From: Chara braunii | Lineage: Eukaryota > Streptophyta > Charophyceae > Charales > Characeae | NCBI GenBank assembly: GCA_003427395.1 | Contig: BFEA01000084.1 | Location: forward strand, 3,134,558-3,163,580 | Direction of reading: 5' to 3' | DNA: 29,023 nucleotides | In this document: one piece after another, positions 21,112 to 28,494 of the stretch | Numbering within the stretch: position 1 is the stretch's first letter | Layout of the letters: every line of letters begins with the position of its first letter | Position numbers and translations under genes: made by a program | The notes under the pieces: generated by a model | Told to the model about the DNA's origin: nothing | Database searches by the model: none | What the model saw: the letters and a program-made list of their open reading frames with translations, nothing else

Positions 21112-21127
21112 ACAACCCCCCCCCCCC
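21112..21127 (-). promoter_or_regulatory. Polypurine tract next to 3' LTR start
   Basis: On the minus strand, twelve G (21127-21116) and a short TTGT precede the LTR start at 21111. A polypurine tract directly upstream of the 3' LTR primes plus-strand synthesis in LTR elements. Its position confirms that this LTR belongs to the same internal region as the inverted integrase. Confidence 0.75.
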
Positions 21128-21318
21128 ATTCTCGACGTCCTCGGCGAGAGAGAATTGGGACAACCCAAGATCATCCTCTCTGTCGTGCTCGAATGCCTTT
21201 CTTTTGTTTTTCCTTTCTGTTTTGACTTTCTCTTAGCGAGCTTTGTTTTGACGCCTAAGCGTTTGTCTGGTGGAGTACATCTAACATGCCGACGGTGGTT
21301 TTTTTTTTCCCCATATTG

Positions 21319-22972
21319 TTAGGGCATTTCTGATGACTTCTTTAGCCTTTTCTTCTTCTCCTTTTTAGTCGCTGCCAACTTCTTGATGTCGGACTTCGTG
21401 CTCTTGGTGTGTTTCCGTTGGATATGTCGGACCCCTAGGAGTTTGTCTTGTGTCCTTTTTGAAGATCGCCTAGAGGACTCTGCCACTTGAGAAGTGGTTT
21501 GTGTCGTAGTCTCTGTTGTATGTCGATTAGAGGGCTCTCCTACTTCAGAGGTGGTTGGTGGTGTGGGTTCTTCTAAGGGTTGATCCTTCTTCTTACCTTT
21601 TTCTGGGTGTTTATGGACCTCATCCTTCTGCCTGATTTTTCCCATACGTGGGATATTCTCTGTTCGGTCTTTAAATACTTTAAGACAGGCTCCAGAAACC
21701 GGTTCCTTTCATCTTGTGCCGTCTAATTCCACTATTAAGTAGGCTCCGCCTTCTAGTCTTTTGACCACTTTATAGGGCCCCATCCATCTGTTTGCTAGCT
21801 TCCCTGTCCATGTTCTCTCTAATGAGGAGTCATAGAGCAGGACGAGGCTCCCTGTAGGTATCCCTTATTGCCTGACGCGAAGGTTCCTATCCCATCTTTC
21901 TTTCTCTTTTCCTCTTTTAATCTTTAATTTGTCTATGGTGTCTAGGATGTTATCTTGAAGAGTTTCGGCTATTTGTTTGATTCTTGCGGCCAGCAACTGT
22001 TCTCTAGTGGAGATCTCTTCCCAGTCAATCGTTTGCCAAGAGTCGATATGAAATTCTATAGGTAAGGGACAATGTCGTCCAAACCATAACGTATAGGGCG
22101 GGTATCCTGTAGTCGAGCGAACCGTAATTTATCTGCCCAGACGACGAATCTCAAATATTTTGGTCAGTTCTTCTCCTTTCCTTCGTACCATTTAGCGAGC
22201 GCGTTGACTAGAGACTGGTGCCCTCTTTCTACAAGAGCGTTAGTTTGAGGATGATATGCTGTGGATGGCAACACTCGTATTCCCGCTCTTTGGAGCAATT
22301 CTTGGACTTCCTTAGCCATAAACTCTGATCCCCTATCCATGACAATTTTTCCAACGCAGCCGTAGCGAACGATATATTCAGTCAAATAGCCACCAACTGC
22401 TTTACCTGTTTTTTGACGTAGTGGCCATGCCTCTACGAATCCAGTCAAGTCGTCTCTAATGTCCATGATGTAATTCATTCCTCCTTCTCCCTTTGGCATT
22501 TTAACTAGGTCTACGTGCACCTCCTGGCCTATTGCTGTGGGATAGGAAGGAAATAAGGGTTCTTTATATTTAACTATCGCTCTCTTCTGGTATTCCACGC
22601 ATGTCAGACAGTATGATTCTACGTCCTTATATACGCCGTCCCACCAGTAGAGGTTCCTAATTTTTTCAAAAGTTTCTCTTACTCCTCTATGTCCTCCGAC
22701 GATGCCATCGTGAAGTTCCGCTATTATCTCTCGGCGCTCGTCCTCATCACAGACCACTCTCATTGGCATTCCATTTTTAGGTGGTCTTTTAAAGAGGTGT
22801 CTTGCCTTGACACAATATTGTTGAGCTTCCTTTCTAAGCTTGTCATCTAATTCGATTTCCCCTATAAGATAACGCCCTATCTTATGGTATTTGCCAATGT
22901 ATAGATTTTCAAGAAATAAGGAAGTTCCTCATGCAGTGGACTCTATTTTTAAGGAGCTTATATCCATTTGTA
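21319..22972 (-). pseudogene. Integrase with HHCC, DDE core and GPY/F domain, decayed, inverted
   Basis: Coding starts at the inversion junction (22972) with a stop near 22930. It continues through a linker (LYIGKYHKIGRYLIGE) into the open frame 22769-22164. There the HHCC domain (HDGIVGGHRG, then CLTC) is followed by the DDE core: Asp in VHVDLVKMPKG, Asp in IVMDRGSEF, and Glu in ALVERGHQ with exactly 35 residues between the last two, after the HPQTN signature. All three catalytic residues are present. After a frameshift near 22150 the C-terminal part continues to 21319. It includes a GPY/F-type domain (RWMGPYKVVKRLEGGAYLIV) near 21795-21735 and a basic Lys/Thr/Glu-rich tail. Stops lie at 21865-21867 and 21709-21711. 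There is no chromodomain, unlike the element at 26-1565, so the two elements belong to different lineages. Confidence 0.92.
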
Positions 22973-23702
22973 ATTCTTTTACCGAGCGTACATTTTCACC
23001 GCATTTTACCGAAGGGACACTATCCCGAAGAGGTTTCCGAAGGGGTACGTCCGAAAGGGGCTTCTTGAAGGGGTACCTTCGTGAAGAGGGCTTTCCGAAG
23101 GGGTACGTCCGAAGGGGGCTTTTCGAACGGGTACTTTTGCGAAGCAGGCTTTCGAGGAGGCGCACCCGAACTATGGTCACGGTGGATCTGGAGCTTTGGC
23201 CCCGATGGGCGAGGGAGGCTACTTCCGACACTGAGAGTTCGAGCACTGTTCCTTGGGATCGACGAGCGCGTTACAGGCGTTACCCAATCGGGAGGAGGAT
23301 TAGACAACGTTTGTTGACTAGATCTGTAGGGACTCAGACGGACTTTCCTGATACAAGGGCGAGGTGTACGGCTGGGGTCGGGACGAGTGTTTCCCATCCC
23401 ATTGTTTTTGACTGAATGGAACTACGTCTATTATTTCTGCCAGACAGTGTTTCGTGAGTTTCTTCTTGCATTGGTCGCAGTCGGTTACGGTACTTGTATT
23501 CGTTGATGTGGACTGACATGTNGTTTCGTGAGTTTCTTCTTGCATTGGTCGCAGTCGGTTACGGTACTTGTATTCGTTGATGTGGACTGACATGTTTTGT
23601 GCAGGTTACAGGAGCCCTGACCGACCCTCCCGCGGGTGACAGACGCGGCGCGAGGCATAGGGTTCAGACGGCGTGCCGGCAGACCCCTTCTACCGGTCGA
23701 CA
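22973..23702 (+). repeat. 3' LTR, last part, in original orientation
   Basis: It matches 7335-8007 of the 5' LTR, including the roughly 29-bp array and the terminal GGTCGACA. It has a deletion of about 20 bp near 23034 and an artefactual 74-bp excess at 23449-23595. Confidence 0.92.
23449..23595 (+). other. Assembly artefact: 73-bp direct repeat around a single N
   Basis: 23449-23521 and 23523-23595 are identical, separated by one N (23522). The other LTR has a single copy, so the duplication is not biological. Confidence 0.92.
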
Positions 23703-25356
23703 CCGGCCAAACCCATCCCAGACCACGAGAAACGAGTCACCAAAAACCAAAAACAGAGTAACCCCAGTTACACGTTTTTCTATCCCCATGAAAACCGCGA
23801 AATCCAAAGTGCAAAAAAACACGCAATCCTAAGGGCCTTGTTTGACACCACTTGAAGGGCTGAAGGAAAATTCTTTGTTCCACCCCTCCCTAATGACACC
23901 TCAGTTAGGTTTTCACTTTCCTGCTCTCTAGTGTGCATCCTTGAAACTTGAGAGCGGCTGGGGCAAAATCGCACCTGAAATCAAGGTACCTCCAAGGTAC
24001 CTCCCAGGTACCTCCCCCAGTCAGAGCCCAGTTCCCAGCGCGGCAAGATGCGCGCAAGCGCGGCGAAACAAAATTCAGAGTACCTAAATTCCTAGCCTTA
24101 GTCCTAATTGCAACAGGAATTTCCGAAAAAGCAGAAGAGAAAAACAATTCTGTGAGGCCGTGGGGGCTCATCATCAGTTGAAAAAAAAAAAAGAAACGAT
24201 ATTCCCGCGCGATGATCGCGCCAAAATTCCCAGTGCTCACAACAGAACAAGAAAGAGCTATGGTATAGTTATTTCTCGCGCTCGCCAAGGCGTGGCTACC
24301 CAACCGTTGGCACGGGATCTTCCTGACACCGATCCGACAACTCCCAGCAGAAAACGAAAAGAAACGAGGACATCCATGCAATGTGCCCGCCCGACCCATC
24401 TTCCCACAGCTCACCCATTCGACCCGTCATATTTCCCCAAGCAGCTTCGCGCAGGAAGTCGCGTGATTTCAGAAAATAGTTCGTCACAAGGGCCCCTCCG
24501 ACTTCCATTTTTCGCAGTATGCTCACCTGATGGCCAACTTACCCTGTCGTGGCCATGGCCCCGCTGAAGCTTCCTGCAGCCCCATGCCAGTGACGGGTGC
24601 AACTTTCCAGCATGCGGCTGTGGCCATTGGTGGCACTCGCGGCCGTTCCCCTGGCCCTGGGAGGGGAGCTACTGGGGCATACTGGAAATTTGGAATGGGT
24701 CCCGGTAGGGGCGTATTGAACATATTTCAGGCCAAACGACGTCAGGGTTTTTTCAGGAACTTCCATTGTTGTCAGAGGGGTGTGATAGGGTAAGTCGGCC
24801 GTCAGAGGGGCATTTCAAAAAAAAAAAAATGTTTTTATTTTTATTTTTTGCTTTTTTTTCGAAAGGGTGGCTGTCCCACTACCAGTAGCTCTAGGCTCGG
24901 CAAGGCTCGGCATACCGGTCGCAGGAGGCCCGGACTTGATAGCTGGGCCAAGTACTGGCGGGTTAAACCACCAGTTCTTGGCCCATACATCGGCCTCCAT
25001 GCGCCATGTTAACCGGGCTTCCGGGTTTTCAGACAACAATGGCTGGCAGTGCCATCCAAAAGACAAAAAAATGTCGTGCTGGCGGTATGATAAAGCTTGG
25101 CACGCAGGGCGTTTGAAGTCCGGTAAGAAAGTGGGCCGGAAGTAATGGTGGTTCATAAAATCATCACAGAATCATTGAACATTATTGAACACAGAGACTA
25201 TTGAACCTTGGCTGCGAGGTCCCTGACCTGCATGACAGTGTTATTGATAGATTGAAAGGCAGTTGCCAAAAGGATAGGCTTGCTCAGTTTTTTTTTTTTT
25301 TTTTTTTTTTTGAAACTTCGTATATGGGAAACCTTAGGTTGTTCATTATCCAGTGG
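23703..25356. other. Flanking DNA without a recognisable gene
   Basis: About 1.65 kb contain no ORF with a recognisable domain. Included are three 11-bp tandem units at 23982-24014 (CAAGGTACCTC), an A-tract at about 24180-24192, an A-tract at 24818-24829 and a poly(T) at 25289-25311. Short open frames look random. Confidence 0.5.
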
Positions 25357-25467
25357 CTACCTTCTTCCCCCGAACATAACGCACCCAAAAAATGAATGTA
25401 TACAAGCTATATTTCAGGCCAGATACAGCCAAAATAAGGGTGCGTTGTGTTCGGGGGAAGATGGTAG
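25357..25467. repeat. 111-bp foldback with 30-bp inverted repeat arms
   Basis: The arm at 25357-25386 (CTACCTTCTTCCCCCGAACA and on to GCACCC) and the arm at 25438-25467 are reverse complements with 2 mismatches in 30, separated by 51 bases. Possible readings are a short MITE-type element or a hairpin RNA locus. No clear target-site duplication is visible. Confidence 0.75.
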
Positions 25468-26328
25468 TCTTCAGTTACTGAGCTAATTGCAGCATTTACT
25501 GTTCCTCAGAATTGGTTATTAACTTGCTACTTTTTTCTTTTTTTTTCCTTGTTACAAGTTTGGGTACAGTGGGTAGTGGGGCTAGTGGCTAACTCACCTC
25601 AGGCGCCTTAGGGTGAAGAGGTCCCATTTTTGCTGTTAGCCCCAGAAAGTTTCTGAACTTTGAGGAGTTTCCTCCAGATTTATCCATTGGAAGGGACGCT
25701 GGACCCGGTTTCCAGCAGGTGCAGCTCCGCACCAACAGAAAGGAGCCATGGGAACCTCGCCGCTTCTACCCTCTGGGGCTCTTACCACTCAAGGGGTAGA
25801 AGACCTTGCCCGCTTGGGAAAATAGCGGGCCTCGGGTAGGCGTCCGACCTTTTTAGAGGTGGAAACGAAACGACGGCCGCCGATCAGATTTATCAATGGC
25901 AGTCGTAGTCGGGCCCAACCTCCGAAAATTCAGGAGTTTGGGAAAACAGCCAGTTTTCCCTATTTTCCCACGCGGGAAAGGTACTAGTCGTTGAAAGGTG
26001 AGTGAATTGAAAAAAAAAAAAAAAAAAAAAAAAACAGGAAAAACGTGGCAGAATCCTGCACACATATAGCTGTTCGCAAAAACAGGTTATGAAGTCGAAC
26101 GGTACCTTCGACATGTCCTCTCTTCTTTCCCTTTCCTGTTCTTTCACTGGGCCGGAGTGCCCAGAACACACCGAAAGGCCGGCCCCAGGTCACTGCAGGA
26201 TTCGAACTCAGGCGTTATCAACGATTACATGGCTGCGGACTCGTTTTTTTCAAATTTTTTATTACACCTTCGGACATCTTCCGGTCGGTGCCTCCAGAGG
26301 GGAGCGGTAGGTGAGGGGCGATAATTAT
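25468..26328. other. Flanking DNA without a recognisable gene
   Basis: There is no supported coding region. It has poly(T) stretches near 25530-25550 and an A-tract at 26010-26034. A tRNA B-box-like sequence on the minus strand near 26191-26201 lacks the rest of a tRNA. Confidence 0.5.
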
Positions 26329-26450
26329 GGGCCTCGCTGCACTACTCTCGAAATGTGCAAAACGAGAGTGAATCTTCCGTTAGAATATGGAAAGATACAT
26401 CGCCATGATTTTTGTCTGTTGTGCATGTCGAGAGTAGTGCAGCGAGGCCC
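26329..26450. repeat. Hairpin with 23-bp perfect arms upstream of the FKBP gene
   Basis: 26329-26351 (GGGCCTCGCTGCACTACTCT then CGA) is the exact reverse complement of 26428-26450, with about 76 bases between. Imperfect pairing extends a few bases beyond the arms on both sides. It could be a MITE remnant, a small-RNA precursor or a promoter structure. Confidence 0.75.
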
Positions 26451-26579
26451 TATGACAGGGAAAAGCGGGTGAAGGGGTGGTGCGTCGGGTGGGGGGCGGT
26501 GATGGCGACGGGGGAGGGGTGCATTCAGTGCAGTGGTTCTCTTCTGTCTGGCTGCAGTGATCTAGATCGTGGGGAAAGC

Positions 26580-26611
26580 CACGTGTCCGAGGAAGAGAGC
26601 CAGGCCACGTG
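26580..26611 (+). promoter_or_regulatory. Two G-boxes (CACGTG) upstream of the FKBP gene
   Basis: CACGTG occurs at 26580-26585 and 26606-26611, each in the form GCCACGTGT, 86-117 bp before the start codon. G-boxes bind bZIP and bHLH factors and are common in promoters of light- and ABA-responsive plant genes. A thylakoid protein gene would fit light control; this is inference. Confidence 0.55.
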
Positions 26612-26645
26612 TGTGCGGGTTAAGCCGAGCCACTTCTGGGCAGTC

Positions 26646-26668
26646 AGAGAGAGAGAGAGAGAGAGAGT
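26646..26668 (+). repeat. (GA)n tract in the presumed core promoter or 5' leader
   Basis: About eleven GA dinucleotides lie roughly 30-50 bp before the FKBP start codon. GA/CT tracts are frequent in plant core promoters and 5' leaders. Confidence 0.6.
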
Positions 26669-26696
26669 CACGCGTGTAAAATAAACGCTTCTGAAA

Positions 26697-27710
26697 ATGG
26701 CTGGGGCAATCTCGCCATCGATGGGATTGGCGGCGGCCAGCTGTGGGCGCAGGTCTCCAGCTTGTCGTATCTCGAGAATCGTGCGGCGGACAACAACTCT
26801 CTCCTCTCGTCCACTTGCAAGATCTGCTGTGAGCTTACCGCCTCAGCCGAGGAGAAGATGGTACACGTACACGTGGCGTGCTGCGGAGCAACCGCTATGC
26901 TCTGGGAGGTCGTTAGGTAGCGTCCGTGGCGCAGGTGCTGGAGGGGGCCAGCGGGGGCTGTGCGGCGAAGCCATGGGCTCGCCGCCCTCGTCGTCGTCGT
27001 CGTCGATGGCCCGAGGGTTGGTCGGTGGGCGAGCGGGGGGGGAAGATGCGGGGCATTCAGGCAGGCAGTCGGCATCAGCCCTGTTGCGATCGCAACGGGC
27101 GGCGACCTCCCGGGATGACGTGGCAGCGACGGCCGGCTCAGTTTGCGGCGACGCTACCGCTGTCAGTCGCGATCTGGACAGGAAGACGACGGCGACTGCG
27201 GTTGGTCGCAGGCAATGGGCCGCGGTCGTCGCTGCCGCGTTGGCGGCCGCCGCCGCCGTCGCCGCTGCCACGTCATCGGCTGACGTGGCACTCGCTGACG
27301 ACTGCTTCACGAAGCTCACTGAGACCCCCCTCGGTTTGTCGTTTTGCGACATCAAGGTCGGCGACGGCGACGCGCCGCAGAAAGGCATGCTGATTAAAGC
27401 CCATTACACGGGGCGATTAGCCTCCAACGGTCGGATTTTCGACAGCAGTTATGATCGGGGAAGACCCTTCGTTTTCCGCGTCGGGGTCGGGGAGGTAATC
27501 AAGGGCTGGGATGTCGGGATCCTTGGGACCGATGACCTTCCTGCCATGCTCCCGGGGGGCCGAAGAACCCTCGTTATTCCGCCCGGGTTAGGATATGGAG
27601 AGAGAGGAGCCGGCTGTCGAGGGGTTACGCCTGACACGTGTATCATCCCACCGAATTCCACGTTGATCTTCGATGTGGACTATATCGGAGCCGCCATTGT
27701 GAAGGAATGA
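26697..27710 (+). CDS. FKBP13: Thylakoid-lumen FKBP-type peptidyl-prolyl isomerase (FKBP13-like)
   Basis: A complete 337-residue intronless ORF. Residues 1 to about 160 are rich in Ser, Arg and Ala, as in a chloroplast transit peptide. Residues 168-200 form a twin-arginine thylakoid signal: GRR (170-172), a long Ala/Val hydrophobic run and an ALA cleavage motif at 198-200. The mature protein would begin DDC and hold one FKBP domain (about 222-332): AHYTG, FDSSYDRGRPFVF, VGEVIKGWD, GGRRTLVIPPGLGYGERGAG, then STLIFDVDYIG. The conserved FKBP pocket aromatics are visible (Tyr237, Phe248, Trp271, Tyr300). Both Cys pairs typical of FKBP13 are present (203/217 and 307/315). In Arabidopsis these form redox-regulated disulfides in a lumenal prolyl isomerase that interacts with the Rieske protein. 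Both Cys spacings are slightly longer here. The presequence is unusually long; an in-frame ATG at codon 93 or 104 could be the true start. The ATG at 26697 sits in a good context (AAAATGGC). Confidence 0.92.
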   Translation: MAGAISPSMGLAAASCGRRSPACRISRIVRRTTTLSSRPLARSAVSLPPQPRRRWYTYTWRAAEQPLCSGRSLGSVRGAGAGGGQRGLCGEAMGSPPSSSSSSMARGLVGGRAGGEDAGHSGRQSASALLRSQRAATSRDDVAATAGSVCGDATAVSRDLDRKTTATAVGRRQWAAVVAAALAAAAAVAAATSSADVALADDCFTKLTETPLGLSFCDIKVGDGDAPQKGMLIKAHYTGRLASNGRIFDSSYDRGRPFVFRVGVGEVIKGWDVGILGTDDLPAMLPGGRRTLVIPPGLGYGERGAGCRGVTPDTCIIPPNSTLIFDVDYIGAAIVKE

Positions 27711-27913
27711 TACAATGCTGGTTCCCGTCATTTCTGCCTTCGATTTTTGGATAAAAATATTGATTATTGTTTAGTATTTTTACTTGGTTACTATTATTTA
27801 TATTTATTCTTGATCCCTTATTTTATTTTTCTAATTCAAATCGACTTGTTTGAACTCATGTTTTTTGTTTATTTTAATTGCTAAACAAAATTACATAAAA
27901 AAATTAATTCACG
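27711..27913 (+). other. Presumed FKBP 3' untranslated region, AT-rich
   Basis: AT-rich sequence follows the stop codon, without a canonical AATAAA. Several T-rich and TATTTAT-like stretches could serve as plant-type polyadenylation elements. No other feature is seen. Confidence 0.4.
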
Positions 27914-27932
27914 ATATATATATATATATATA

Positions 27933-28202
27933 TCGTCAAACAGAATATATATACGATATATGTACATATATTTATATATAGAGTTTTCCATCTGGTGTGG
28001 GTGAGTGATAGTCTACTTTGATTTTGGTTAAGGTAGATTATCATTTACAGTGTAATCAGTGAGGGGACTCTGCAGACTGTTGAGGGTTCAGCCTCCTGAC
28101 GAGTCGGTGAAACTCCGACGAAACAGTTTGTCACAGCCCCTCGTTTGTTGTCCTCTTCTCTCTCTCTGCCTACGGTTTACCGGGCAGTTCTGTTTGTGAC
28201 GA
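27933..28202 (+). repeat. About 270-bp unit with imperfect terminal inverted repeats next to TA tracts
   Basis: The left end TCGTCAAACAGAA (27933-27945) and the right end TTCTGTTTGTGACGA (28188-28202) are inverted repeats with one 2-base indel. A (TA)n run lies directly outside each end (27914-27932 and 28202-28219). Inside are a second inverted pair (GATAGTCTAC near 28007 with GTAGATTATC near 28033-28042), a hammerhead ribozyme (28061-28142) and a CT-rich stretch. This could be a small mobile unit inserted at TA or a structured RNA gene. Whether it shares a transcript with the FKBP gene is unknown. Confidence 0.5.
28061..28142 (+). ncRNA. Type III hammerhead self-cleaving ribozyme
   Basis: All core elements are present in the right order. 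Stem III 5' strand is CAGACTG (28073-28079), followed by cleavage triplet GTT (28079-28081) with predicted cut after 28081. Stem I is GAGG (28082-28085), loop GTTCAG, CCTC (28092-28095). The invariant box CTGACGA (28096-28102) fits CUGANGA. Stem II is GTCGG (28103-28107), loop TGAAACT, CCGAC (28115-28119). GAAA is at 28120-28123, and stem III 3' strand is CAGTTTG (28124-28130), pairing with one G-U. Stem III extends outward through CT/AG and TG/CA pairs to GAGGGG (28061-28066) with CCCCTC (28137-28142). Stem III is the open stem, hence type III, the form found in plant retrozymes and viroid-like RNAs. GUU is a permitted but less common NUH site. Cleavage activity is predicted only. Confidence 0.85.
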
Positions 28203-28263
28203 TATATATATATATATATCATGCTTCTTAACCAGAAACTTAGACATTTATGAGATCAAGAAA

Positions 28264-28447
28264 TGAGGCCGGGAAAAAAAAAACCTACAAACAACCCGGG
28301 GGAAAAAAACCCCTAATGTTGGCGTAAATGAGGCGGCAAGCCGGGCACGGAGTATTTTTGCTTAATAAAAAGAGGCCGGGAAAACCTCAACAAACAACCC
28401 TGAAAAAAAAAACAAACAAGTATTCGCGGCGTAAATCAGGCGGCAAG
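28264..28447 (+). repeat. Two diverged direct repeats, 108-bp spacing
   Basis: GAGGCCGGGAAAA...ACAAACAACCC...GGCGTAAATGAGGCGGCAAG begins at 28264, and a similar block (GGCGTAAATCAGGCGGCAAG at its end) begins at 28372. The A-tract lengths differ. The function is unknown. Confidence 0.75.
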
Positions 28448-28454
28448 GAGTGAT

Positions 28455-28455
28455 G

Positions 28456-28494
<39 letters not shown>

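Larger units (their letters stand above)
18323..22977 (-). other. Inverted 4.65-kb block of the retrotransposon
   Basis: Read on the minus strand from 22972 downward, the block continues pol: integrase, then polypurine tract, then LTR start and about 2.8 kb of LTR. The left junction joins CTCTAGAA of pol to CGGTAAAATG, the reverse of the LTR 16-bp array. The right junction joins reversed pol to LTR at ATTCT (22973-22977), a 5-base match shared by both partners. Compared with the intact 5' LTR, only GGCGATC (7328-7334) is missing. Confidence 0.88.
4654..23702 (+). mobile_element. Giant Ty3/gypsy LTR retrotransposon (about 19 kb) with internal inversion
   Basis: The outer ends are TGTCGGGCGG at 4654 and GGTCGACA ending at 23702. 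Both LTRs stop at the same CA, after which the sequences diverge: primer binding site on the left (8008 onward), flank on the right (23703 onward). CCGG immediately precedes the left end (4650-4653) and follows the right end (23703-23706), consistent with a 4-bp target-site duplication, though a palindromic 4-mer is weak evidence. The internal order is PBS, unfamiliar ORFs, gag, protease, RT, RNase H. The expected integrase, polypurine tract and LTR start then appear on the opposite strand, because 18323-22977 is inverted. Protease before RT-RNase H before integrase is the Ty3/gypsy order. All coding parts carry stops or frameshifts, so this copy is not autonomous. The two LTRs differ by substitutions and indels, indicating an old insertion. 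Confidence 0.9.

Noticed and set aside
26191-26260. tRNA-like B-box on the minus strand (GTTCGAATCC-type sequence)
   Set aside because: The T-arm does not pair properly, and no acceptor stem or anticodon arm can be placed around it.
26843-27393. ORFs overlapping the FKBP coding region on both strands
   Set aside because: They are shadow frames in GC-rich coding sequence; only the 26697 frame gives a known domain and targeting signals.
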